The position numbers were made by a program, and so were the translations under genes. Positions 54,208-64,000 of a DNA stretch of 64,000 bases are shown in pieces. The first letter of the stretch is position 1. Each line of letters opens with the position of its first letter. A model generated the notes under the pieces. It saw only the letters and a list, made by a program, of their open reading frames with translations. It searched no databases and was not told the origin of the DNA. The DNA comes from Macrostomum hystrix (Eukaryota > Platyhelminthes > Macrostomidae): positions 5,571,501 to 5,635,500 of the forward strand of contig CATNEN010000005.1 of the NCBI GenBank assembly GCA_950097015.1, in the 5' to 3' direction.

Positions 54208-54599
54208 ATTACTCATCGGCGCCTGCTCGGCCTCTGTACTCACTCGGACTGTTCACCTGGTGCTAATTTGAAAACCCCTTTTTTTGTTTCTTTCTGTAAA
54301 TAAAAATAACGTGCTAAGGGATATGATTTGCTTCCGTGCCACCGTTTGAATGTGCAAAATGGAACTCACTATCTTTACCCGTCTTCTTTCCTCGATGAGA
54401 CATTACTGCTCAAGTTTTACAACCGCCTAGTAACCAAAAAAAACTAACTGATAGACTGTTAATGAGTTTTTGAAACGTCTGGAACCTTAATTCATACGAT
54501 TTATTACTATTCTACCCCTCCAGGTACCTAGATTTGAATGCCCAGCTGCTAACTTCTGGCTCCCCAAATAATGTTTCTTTTTGTCTTTTCTAGCCCTAA

Positions 54600-55250
54600 C
54601 AAAAGAAAAATTATCATTTTGAAATCTGTCGCTCATTGAAACAGCCAGATTGCCTCCCCTAGAATTTGAATACCTGACCCTACCGGCTTCTTGATTTACA
54701 ACCGCCCACTCCTTAAACAAACATTAAGCAAAACTCCCGAAACATACCACCCCGCTCACTTTAGCGGGTTGGTATACCCCCTAAATAGAAGCCGGCATAG
54801 CTAAACTCCCGAAACCAAACATAGAGAACATGTGAGATAAGCAACTTTAAGAAAAGTAGGTGCGAACCCTAGTTTGCGGCAGTTAATACGAAAATATTCC
54901 ATGTGAAAATTCTTACGAAGGGGAATTTCGCCCCACTAAGTATGTTTTTGGATTTTGATTAGTTTATATAAGTTTTTAAGAGGTTTTGGCGCCGAGATGG
55001 CTTTTTTGATTTGAACCGCCTTCCCTCCCTTAAAGAAAGCATAGAATTTCCCAAGGCATACCACCCCGCTCACTTTAGCGGGTTGGTGTCCCTCCTAATT
55101 TAGAAGTTGTCCTAAATTGAACTCCCACAGACCCACCAATATGAACAAGATAAGGCAGAGGTGCCATGCATGATGTGGTGCGATTAAAAGTAAAAATGCT
55201 CTTTGAGAAAAGAAGGTGCATACCCTAGTTTGCTACAATCAGATAAGCAT
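54600..55250. repeat. Tandem pair of ~315-bp units with conserved hairpins
   Basis: Two diverged copies of a unit present once in element A (about 22220-22620). Each contains the ACCA-CCCGCT/AGCGGG-TTGGT hairpin (54746-54773 and 55060-55087, 314 bp apart) and a GGGGAATTTC-CCCC small stem. No coding potential. It separates the convergent antisense gene and ORF3. Confidence 0.6.
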
Positions 55251-55548
55251 CTCATGTAAAAAAAGTATCAGGGGAATTTCACCCCACTATGTGTATTTTT
55301 GTGGTTTTGGCTAAAATTATAAGAGTTTTTTTTGTGTGAGATTTTTGGCCAAGGCGGCTTTAGATGAAAAGGGAAAACATGCACAATAGGAAGAAAAGAA
55401 CAAACGGTGCAGAGTGCGAATGATTATTAAAGGGGGGAAGAAAAAGGAAAAGGACAAAGGGGGAACAGGGAACAAGGGCCTAGCGGATAGTGGTCCTGTT
55501 CCTACAATACTGCGGTCACTACCTCTATTGACCCTACCTAGCGCCTTC

Positions 55549-56130
55549 CTATTCTTCGGCCGCCTCCTTGATGGGCGTGCTTTCCGCCGGTCCCTCGCTA
55601 GCTTCTTCGCCTTCCATTTCTCTCACCATGCGGCCGAGCGTGCTGTCCCCGGGCGGTGGCTCTTCGGCGAAGCGATGTCCGTGGAGCCACTCACGCCAAT
55701 CCGGGTCTGCCGCTGACCGCAGGGGGGTCTCTGACACCCCGATCCGGCGCATGACCAGCTGGTGCTCCAATTCTTCCTGTCCTGGGATCCTTTTGGCTTG
55801 CAGCCAGGACGCGAGCTCGTCGGGGATGGTAATGCTCCAATCCTCTGGCGGGCTGTACTCCATCCACCGCAGGTTCCAAGGGAGGTTTGCCTCGTCTTCT
55901 CCCCTAGGCGGCAGAGGGTCCCGCTCTTCGCACCACGCCTGGGCCAGCCACCTAGATTCTGCCAGCTGGCAGGCAAGGGCGAGGTCAACGCCTGCTTGGG
56001 CCGCTCGTCCTATCATGGGTAACAGCCACAGGCGGACCATCAGCCAGGTCCTCTTCCCGGCCAGTTCGCGGCGATAGTCCGTGGCGGCCACTTCTAGCCA
56101 CCACGCCAGGACGGTGCCAAAGCTTGCCAT
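55549..56130 (-). CDS. ORF3 of element B, unknown (193 residues)
   Basis: An intact ATG frame, third in the element-sense order after gag and protease. It is tryptophan-rich and helical ('GTVLAWWLEVAATDYRRELAG', 'WLMVRLWLLPMIGRAAQAG', 'LAESRWLAQAWCEERDP'), then acidic, with 'STLGRMVREMEGEEASEG' near the end. There is a possible amphipathic or weakly hydrophobic stretch at residues 25-55 but no clear membrane anchor. It shares most residues with the A copy. No known retroviral or transposon family was recognised. Its position could be that of an accessory gene replacing pol. Confidence 0.7.
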   Translation of the reverse strand: MASFGTVLAWWLEVAATDYRRELAGKRTWLMVRLWLLPMIGRAAQAGVDLALACQLAESRWLAQAWCEERDPLPPRGEDEANLPWNLRWMEYSPPEDWSITIPDELASWLQAKRIPGQEELEHQLVMRRIGVSETPLRSAADPDWREWLHGHRFAEEPPPGDSTLGRMVREMEGEEASEGPAESTPIKEAAEE

Positions 56131-56276
56131 GTCTAAACTAGTTTCCTCGTCTTTTAGTAAAATTTTCCCTGCTTAATTTTTCCGGCCCTTACTTAAATAA
56201 GCCGACAACTCGGGAAGGGGATGGGGTGGGCGAGGAAAGAAAATGGTAATTGACCCCAGGTCACGGTGACCCTCAT

Positions 56277-56801
56277 TTAAAATCTAGCCTTCCGCCTGAG
56301 TGAAAAGGGGAGGAATTGGCGATAGATGATTAAGTGGCGCGAGTCAAAGTCAACGATGGCATGATGATGAGCCAACCAGGAGGCACCGAGCAGGGGAGAG
56401 CAGTCGCCCTCAACCACTAAGAACACGGTGTCCAGCGCTTCGGTGCCAACCTGTAATTTGACCCTGACCTGCGCCTGTGCAACAATGGGTGTTCCATTAT
56501 AAGCAAAAAGAGAAAATTGCGGGGGTTCGAATGGATAGTGTTGAAAGATTGATGACAACGAGTCCGGGAGCACATTCACCATAGACCCTGTGTCAATGAG
56601 GAGGTCTAGGGGTGTCCCTTCCACTTCCAAGGCGACCCACACCTCACTAAGCTGCTCAGAGCGATTTGGGCGGGTTCGCACTCGGGTGGGGACTGGGCCG
56701 AGTGCATTCACTCGGACTTCTCGGCGGTCGGAGGCAGCAGCTGCCGCCGCTCCGACTGTCGGGCTGCGGGCTGGGTCTCGGGGCCGTGGGACTGCCTCCA
56801 A
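56277..56801 (-). CDS. Retropepsin-like protease of element B
   Basis: It contains 'LDLLIDTGSMVNVLPDSL' with catalytic D-T-G-S, 'FAYNGTPIVAQAQV' as the flap region and 'CSPLLGASWLAHHHAIVDFD' as the second conserved motif, so the aspartic protease looks intact. The frame overlaps the end of gag by 94 bases and is -1 relative to it, the arrangement that needs ribosomal frameshifting or a separate start. The frame ends at 56277 without continuing into reverse transcriptase. Confidence 0.8.
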   Translation of the reverse strand: MEAVPRPRDPARSPTVGAAAAAASDRREVRVNALGPVPTRVRTRPNRSEQLSEVWVALEVEGTPLDLLIDTGSMVNVLPDSLSSIFQHYPFEPPQFSLFAYNGTPIVAQAQVRVKLQVGTEALDTVFLVVEGDCSPLLGASWLAHHHAIVDFDSRHLIIYRQFLPFSLRRKARF

Positions 56802-57745
56802 TTGGCGGCCCCGTTCCCATTTCCCTTTTCCGACTTGGGGTTCGCCTCCTTAGCGGCCCCGTGCTCGACACGTTTGGGGAGCCACTGGTGTCCGGTTGGG
56901 TGCGGGCAAAGAGGGGGAACGAGGTTGGGCCGCGTATCCCGCAGCTGCTGGGAGACCTCAGCCAGCTGCTGAGTTACTTTGGCCAACTCCTCCGTTAGCT
57001 TATGCAGCGGCTCCAACTGGACCTGCTCATCGTCGGGCTCCGCTCTAATTTGGCGCACCCGCCGGCGAGGATCCCGCTCAACCGCCATTTCATGGGCCTG
57101 GGTGGCAGCACGCAGTTCGGCTGCGGCAGCCTCCGCCGTAGCGAACTCCATCCGCATGATGGGTGCCAATACTTCCGGTGGGGCCACGATCCCCTCCATG
57201 AAGGAGGCCAACAGGGCGCGCTCAAAGTGCACGCCCTGGCCGTTGGGGGTGGCCTGCAGGGCCGCTGTCCTTAATCTGTCGGCAAAGGCGGGGTATGTCT
57301 CATCCCGCCCTTGCTTCAGATTGCGCCCACTCAGTAATCGGGCGTAGGGGGTGCAGGCGCCACTGAGAATCTCAGTAAGGTCCTGCACGAACCTAAGGTA
57401 GGTCACCCGGCGGGGCAACCCTAACGCTTCGGTGAGGGGCTCGCCACTCAGGTGAGCGAGGAGGGTGAGGACTTTCTCTTCCTCGGATTCTACACCCTCC
57501 GCCTCCAGCTTCAGGTTAAATCGGCGAAGCCAGAGGGGGAAGGAATCTCTTCGGGACTCGAAGGGTTCGATAGAAACTTTGACCCGGTGGTTCCGGGGTC
57601 GTCGCACCTCTAGCCGCTCTAGAAGCAGCGCTAGGCGCTCCACAGGGTCGGCTTGCTGTGCTGCAGCAGCCGCTGGGGGTTCGGCGCGCGCCGCAGCTGC
57701 GGCGCGGCCTCTGGGTGGGCGGTTGACTCCAACCACTTCCACCAC
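56708..57745 (-). CDS. Gag of element B
   Basis: A frame of about 345 codons, open from a stop just upstream near 57822, with no ATG near its start; the codon at 57745 is GTG. Translation may start on a spliced leader exon, since the A copy begins with an ATG located in the leader. Recognisable Gag-like features: an alanine-rich start, 'LALLLERLEVRRPRNHRVKV', 'FPLWLRRFNLKLEAEG', 'VLTLLAHLSGEPLTEALGL' and 'ERALLASFMEGIV', the helical capsid pattern of Ty3/Gypsy Gag. No CCHC knuckle was found; a basic C-terminal part may replace it. Confidence 0.7.
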   Translation of the reverse strand: MVEVVGVNRPPRGRAAAAARAEPPAAAAAQQADPVERLALLLERLEVRRPRNHRVKVSIEPFESRRDSFPLWLRRFNLKLEAEGVESEEEKVLTLLAHLSGEPLTEALGLPRRVTYLRFVQDLTEILSGACTPYARLLSGRNLKQGRDETYPAFADRLRTAALQATPNGQGVHFERALLASFMEGIVAPPEVLAPIMRMEFATAEAAAAELRAATQAHEMAVERDPRRRVRQIRAEPDDEQVQLEPLHKLTEELAKVTQQLAEVSQQLRDTRPNLVPPLCPHPTGHQWLPKRVEHGAAKEANPKSEKGNGNGAANWRQSHGPETQPAARQSERRQLLPPTAEKSE

Positions 57746-59060
57746 CTCACCCTCCTGGTCGGAAATTTTCGGCCAAAAGAGGAATGAGGGTTTTGCGAAT
57801 GAAAAAGAGGGGGTCTGTCGCTAATGCAACAATGGGGGAGGGGAGGAAAGGAAAACACAGATCACGACTGGAGATCGTGCGGGGGGGGAAAGAAACGAGC
57901 CTGAGCTGTCAAGTCCAGCCCTGATTAATGATGCGGCGAAATCCCTACTCCTAGAGAGCAACCCTACCGCAAAAAGATCAAAGATCAATGAGAGAGAAAA
58001 GGGCCCAGGGCCCTGGCTAGCTTTGCTTCCAGCCTTGGCTACTGACAACTGTTTGCGCGCACTTAAGTTTGGGACATAGAAGTCTAGGTTTTAACTTAGC
58101 ACTCGTTCTGCAACCCTATAGCGGACTGTTGCACTATAGGTACGGCGGGGTCAGTACTACTGCAAGCTTGCGCCTGCAACAGCCTATCACCCTACCTTTG
58201 GAAAGTACACGCCTCAATAAGATACTCAGAGGAGGGATAATCCCCGACTCGTTCAGGGAGTCATCGATTCCCGGCTGCATTGCCGGGGGCCCCCTCGCGA
58301 TTTACGAGACTGGGAAGCCCAGGGGGGATATACCTGGGATCTCGCTCGGGTAGGAGTCCATGGCTAAAGCCTGGCTACCCCATTTAGAAACCCCCCAGAG
58401 AATCTCTTAGAAAAACGTGCCGACCGAATTCTAGCCCATACTTGAAGTAGGCAGCTTCGAGAGGCGGGCACGGGGGTCGCTAGACCTCCCTCAAAGCCCC
58501 ACCTCCTTAACTGTTCCCCACCAAAGTCAGACTTAGTCAAAGTTATGTGACACTTTCAAAATCAGGTACACGTAAGCAGGCCTGTATGCTGCCCAAGAGA
58601 ACCAATCCCCGGTGCTCGGCGAGTCATCGATTCCCGGCTGCATTGCCGGGGGCTCCCCTCGCTCGGTTAGAAGGCCGAAAGGCGTTGCCCGGTCCCTCGT
58701 TAAGAATGGCCCCTCCCAGATCAGACACGCGGGAAAACCCCACAGACAGTCCCTGACTCCTGCAGCAGCCACTAACCCGAAGACACTCTAGCATGAAGTC
58801 CGCTCACACAGCCTACTCATAGTAGAAAGTCACTAATCAGAATTTTGGAAACTCTAACAAAAGCCTAAATTAAATTGAAAACAAATTGCAACTGTTCGGA
58901 AATTAATTGACAGTCACTAGAACTGAGATTCACTATTTAGAGATAAGATTTCGGCATACGGAAAATGAAATCTAGAAGGAGCCCTTTCGGCTAGCTACCA
59001 CAGAAATCTGCGGCGCTAAACTAACAATTGAAATTCAAGTTCGTTTCGCGCCCTTTCTAG
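57746..59060 (-). other. Element B leader with two palindromic-loop hairpins
   Basis: The long 5' leader between primer site and Gag holds two copies of CCCGGC-TGCATT-GCCGGG (58270-58287 and 58633-58650), each preceded by GTCATCGATT. The distal copy sits 430 bp from the LTR as in element A. A short ATG frame next to it ('MTRRAPGIGSLGQH') corresponds to the Gag start of A. The two copies suggest a local duplication within the leader. Confidence 0.55.
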
Positions 59061-59078
59061 ATCCCACCGCTGCCACCA
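59061..59078 (-). other. Element B primer-binding site (tRNA-Leu type)
   Basis: The plus strand reads ATCCCACCGCTGCCACCA two bases from the LTR. This equals, as I recall it, the 3' end including CCA of an animal leucine tRNA (acceptor CGCTGCC, T stem CCCAC). It fixes the right LTR as the 5' LTR. Confidence 0.7.
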
Positions 59079-59080
59079 TT

Positions 59081-61389
59081 TGAAATAGGTGCGGGTTTTG
59101 CAATCCGATGACCTGTCCTCAAGAGAGAAAGGGAGTGTGGGAATGGCGATAGAGTCAGGAGTCGTACCGCAAAGCCTCGCGATTCGTCGCGGGAGGCGGG
59201 ATGAAGGGAGAGATGAAGGGAGAGACAGTGGATGCAGGGAGTGGTCCTCTCGGCCTCAGGCTGGCCAGTCCCACTCAACCCATAGGCCACAGGCATGACT
59301 GCCGTGCCTACCCCAAGCAGTGCTCGAAACCGGCTAAAGTCTAAAGAGATATCGGACTACCCGCAAGCAGGTAGGACAGGGCTAGATAGCCTACTGTCAT
59401 CAGTAGCATGTACATAACTGACTCCTAACAGTGGTAGCAGTGGTCGATTCGGCCCAGGCTCTTGTCTTAGAAATGCGGAAAGGCTATTGGCAAAGCGGAA
59501 AATGATCTAGGGTAGCGCCACCACCCAATGCGCCTACGTTGCCACCGCAGACATTTGGGAACTTGGGTCCCCGGAGTTCACAGCTCCTAGTTTGTCACAC
59601 AGATCTCAGACAAGCCGAAAAATAGGGCATTCTGTAACTTCCGTTTTAGACTAGGGCGGAGACCCCAGAATGAATCGAGACACGCCTCAACAGGGGATTC
59701 CTGAAACTGCGCTACAGTGGTCTAGAAAGGTGGTACTCCGAACTCGAATGAGAAACCCATAGCCGGAATCCTACTCATGAAACATCAGGCACATTCCTTA
59801 CATTAGATTGCAGCCTACACATTAAATAACTAGCAAATCCGAATCTGTGTGAGATGAGGAAATCAGAGGCAGGAGAGATTAGGCAGAACACTGGCTGAGT
59901 GATTATGCAAGCGATGATTATTAGATCACACCCCTCGCTCCCATGGCGGCGGCAGCGAGAGGCGGGGGACAGAAGGGAAACATTAATTGACAAGGGAGGT
60001 TGACACGCACTCCTTGATCTGCCAGAAAGAGAGGAAAAACCCGCCAAGGAATTCCCCCACCCCTAGCAGAGAAATACATGCTACGCTCCGCATATTACTC
60101 GCAAATCCCTAGCTCCTTATTACTTTCATGCGCGCTCACAGTTACCCTCCTGCCGCAGCTTTCAGCTAGGCATCACCAGAGCCCATCCCCTAATGAGTTA
60201 GCCACTCATGGTTGAGGGCTGTCTAACGATAAAATAAGAGAAAGTGAAATGCATAGTAAAAAGGATTTAAGTTGTTATTAAATTGCCAATAAGTTAGATA
60301 AACTGTGATTTAATAGTTTATTAGGCTAAATCAAATCCCTGCCCTTGCCCTTATTACCCACTAGCTAGATAGTAAATCCCTTAGGGATAACAATAAAAGT
60401 CCGCTGCGCGGGTTACTTATCTGCGATGCTGGTTGACAGGCTGCAGGCCGTTGTTCTCGCTGGGAAAGGGCAATTGAAAGAGGAAGCAGGGACGGGGGTG
60501 TCTAGTGCGATCGGCAAGGGGCCAAATCGCAGGAGCACACGGCTCAATTGGAGCTCACCCAAAAAGGTGGCTTAAATGCTCAGGGGCTATGCAGGTAATT
60601 TACCTGCGGCTGTTCTGAGGAGCCTTAGGCTCAGGGGCTAAGTCCTATCTAGTAAGGGGGAGAGTCCACGGACCGTGTTCCGGGACCAGACAGGAAGGGG
60701 GGTAGGTTTTAGTCCAGGGTGGAGGGTCCTGGGAAGGGTCCGGAGGAAGGTTGTCCTAGGGGCAGCGCAGCGCGCTTTCTTAAATAGTCCTGCAGCTCCG
60801 TCAACCCCGCATTCATCAAAGCAACCCACATGCTCGCCAGCCTGTCAACGAGGAATCGGGTCGGCATTATGCCACCCCAATTGCCCACTGAAGCGGCGGC
60901 GAGAATCGCCAGATGCTCCACTAGGAGCGTCTGCCGGCAGTCGGCCAATGATTGTGATCCCGCCGGGATATGGGAAGCGCAGGCGCCGACCTGCCTATAG
61001 TGTCGTTACATGTATCTAAAGGGGGAAAGGTCATAATCGAGCTTCGGCTCGGGTTACAGTAAAGAAAGGGGACATGAAGAATTAATGCTCACTCTAGACG
61101 CATGAGTGATCCCTACAATCTGATCGCGGTTTGGAGGGGAATTATGACCTAAACTAGTCCATACAGTATTGCTATGCCCGCGATCAGTCACTCCTACAGG
61201 GGACTAGACAGATCCGAGACAAGGGGAATCGGCGGCTACTTAATTCACCTCCGCCCCAAGTCTGGCCCTAAGATTAATGATGGTGTTCTGCGGCCAGCTG
61301 CTATGTGGGTCGCGATTATTGACTTGCTAAAAATGGAAAAATTTGGCTGGCTCACAACCCCACTCGATTCCGAAGTACACTCCACATCA
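59081..61389 (-). repeat. Element B right (5') LTR
   Basis: 2309 bp, near-identical to 50273-52581. TATTTAAG on the minus strand at 60779-60786 is the sense-promoter candidate. Confidence 0.93.
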
Positions 61390-61393
61390 AAAC

Positions 61394-62012
61394 ACAGGTT
61401 AACTAAGAAGGTACGAGAAAACTTGCAATCTAAGCCTGACTACCAGATTGCTCCACTGCGACGACGCACCAGTGTTGAGGCCGGAAAAGATCCTCTCAGA
61501 ATCTAGTTCCTGTCTTGGTCATTTCACCAATTGTGTGTGCCACGCTACCACAGGTACAACGTCCATTTGTGATTGCTCTGTTTTTTGGAGCCAACAAGCC
61601 AGAAGTTGGTGGATTTCTGAAGGATTTGGTGGCTGAGCTTCAAGTTCTCAAGGACCAAGTGGTTCTAGAGAAAGTCATTGCCGACCGCCCAGCAAGGGTA
61701 TTGATCAAGTGCATCAAGGGCCATAGTGGCTATTCATCCTGTGACAAATGTACAATTCATGGGGAGTACCATCAGCAGGTAGTGTTTGATGATCTCAATT
61801 GTCCACCAAGGACTGATGTCTCCTTTCGAGAGAAGCATGACCCAGATCACCACATAGGGGACCGCCCAAGCCCCTTTGAAGAGCTACCAATCGACATGGT
61901 GCATGCATTCCCCTATGACTACATGCACTTAGTTCTGCTTGGAGTCATGCGTCGGCTCTTCCTCTACTGGATTCAGGGACCACTGGCTACTCGATTTGGC
62001 CATCGGCTAGTA
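61394..62012 (+). pseudogene. TNP2-like transposase copy 4, 5' part
   Basis: Lead-in sequence matches 19630-19795. The family core starts near 61562: 'RPFVIALFFGANKPEVGGFL', 'GHSGYSSCDKC', 'FREKHDPDHHIGDRPSPFEELPIDMVHAFP', 'YMHLVLLGVMRRLFLYWI'. No lesion is visible in this part after 61562. The N-terminal part was separated by element B at 61390, and a hAT element interrupts the gene after 'GHRLV'. It belongs to a different subfamily from copies 1 and 3. Confidence 0.75.
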
Positions 62013-63150
<1,138 letters not shown>

Positions 63151-64000
63151 CGCTAGTAGACAGTTTTTCCAAGAATCTATGCAGTCTTCGAAACTATTTT
63201 CCAACAGAGTTTGCAAGGAAGCCACGGTCTTTGGGCTGTTTGAAGTTCTGGAAGGCAACTGAATTTCGCTCATTTTTGCTGTATAGTGGAGTTACTGTAA
63301 TGAACAATACTAAGGGAATAAGCCGAAAGATCCTCAAAAACTTTCTACTGTTGCATTCTGCTATTGTTATTTTATGTGATCCCCTTTCCAATGCAGCTCT
63401 AATACAGTATGCCAGTCAACTCCTTAATCATTTCATCAGCAATTGTAAGACCACTTATGGATCTCATATGTTGGTCTATAATGTACATTCATTGTCCCAC
63501 TTGGCAAATGATTGCTTACGGTATGGCTGTCTTGACAATTTCAGTGCATTTCCTTTTGAGAATTTTATGCAGACACTAAAAAAGTGTGTTAGAGGCAGTC
63601 ACCTTCCGCTTATTCAATGTGTTAATATAATTCGGGAACTTGCCGTATATGAAGCAAGGGTTGAGGCTGTTTGCACTGAGGCAGTAGTATTTAAGTTTCT
63701 TTTGGCAGATGCCCACCTGCCCATAGGAGTAAGTTTTCCTGCTGCTTTATAAATGGTGTTCGCTTTTCCTCTGACATCAATGACTGTCACTTGACAGTGA
63801 CTACTGCTGCTACCAGGTTTTCCACTTTCTTACTTCTGGAAGCTCCTATGAAGTTGTCTGCAAGCGCTATAAGAAGTACTCCAGTGCATATGATTACCCA
63901 TTTGATTCCCGTAAGATACATGTATATTGCATTTCTGGACTCTCATCTAAGTTGCTCACTGTTCCCCTCTCCAGAATGTTTAGGAAGGCATGTATTTTGC
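63151..64000 (+). pseudogene. TNP2-like transposase copy 4, 3' part
   Basis: It continues after the hAT element: 'YFPTEFARKPRSLGCLKFWKATEFRSFLLYSG', 'NFLLLHSAIVILCD', 'YNVHSLSHLANDCLRYG', 'FSAFPFENFMQTLKKCVRG'. The frame stops at 63752; further family sequence appears in other frames ('SGSSYEVVCKRYKKYSSAYDY', 'HVYCISGLSSKLLTVP') up to the window edge, so there is at least one frame change or an intron near 63750-63820. Confidence 0.7.

Larger units (their letters stand above)
50273..61389 (-). mobile_element. Large non-autonomous LTR element B (complete, 11.1 kb)
   Basis: LTRs 50273-52581 and 59081-61389 are each exactly 2309 bp, begin TG and end CA, and only one difference was noticed (near 50320/59128). 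A 4-bp duplication AAAC flanks the element (50269-50272 and 61390-61393). It encodes on the minus strand gag, protease and ORF3, and on the plus strand a spliced small membrane protein. No reverse transcriptase, RNase H or integrase motif is present, so it needs enzymes from another element. Near-identical LTRs mean recent insertion. Confidence 0.92.

Noticed and set aside
56708-56801. A -1 frameshift slippery heptamer in the gag/protease overlap
   Set aside because: No X-XXY-YYZ sequence could be found there on the coding strand.

Overview
This window reads as repeat-dominated nuclear DNA of an invertebrate metazoan. Genes are split by GT-AG introns, promoters carry TATA boxes, there are no bacterial-style operons, and the transposon classes are those of animal genomes (Ty3/Gypsy, Jockey-type LINE, Helitron, hAT, and TNP2-like elements with a DUF4806-type partner gene). 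The species cannot be named from sequence. No certain single-copy host gene, rRNA or tRNA gene was recognised; the best host-gene or captured-gene candidates are the small genes at 38.1-41.6 kb.

Layout. 1-7.5 kb: a decayed TNP2-like transposase gene and its partner gene, split by a complete Ty3/Gypsy element (1076-5807, 5-bp target duplication). The partner's second exon has expanded into an 18-bp minisatellite. 7.6-8.6 kb: a 23-bp minisatellite. 8.66-27.8 kb: large LTR element A (LTRs about 2.3 kb). Its left LTR is split by a 9-kb block holding a fragment of an arginine-rich protein gene (called U here), a 7.3-kb LINE with its own 16-bp target duplication, and a TNP2-like 5' fragment. 27.8-29.3 kb: both minisatellites again. 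30.5-33.2 kb: a second TNP2-like/DUF4806 locus. 33.2-34.1 kb: fragment C of the large LTR family. 34.2-36.8 kb: the N-terminal part of a Helitron protein. 36.9-37.7 kb: a 5'-truncated LINE with RNase H. 38.1-41.6 kb: small unknown genes, including a TBP-like exon and a zinc-finger exon. 43.2-48.2 kb: a third TNP2-like locus, split by a precisely bounded Helitron. 48.5-50.1 kb: a complete U gene. 50.27-61.39 kb: large LTR element B, complete, with 2309-bp LTRs and a 4-bp target duplication. 61.4-64 kb: a fourth TNP2-like gene, split by a 1.1-kb hAT derivative.

The large LTR family (A, B, C) is the most unusual system. In element sense (minus strand) it has a tRNA-Leu-like primer site, a leader with palindromic-loop hairpins, gag, a retropepsin in an overlapping -1 frame, and an unrecognised third ORF. 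No reverse transcriptase or integrase is visible, so it is probably mobilised in trans. On the opposite strand near its 3' end is a three-exon gene for an 81-85 residue protein with a C-terminal membrane anchor. That gene has its own promoter, in which a CCAAT-type motif (ATTGG) and a TATA box are exactly 42 bp apart in all three copies. The other standout is the LINE, whose ORF1 region contains an AlkB-type 2-oxoglutarate dioxygenase domain ahead of the usual zinc-knuckle part.

Three TNP2-like loci are each interrupted by a different transposon class. Removing the insert plus one target copy restores the reading frame, so the order of events can be read directly.
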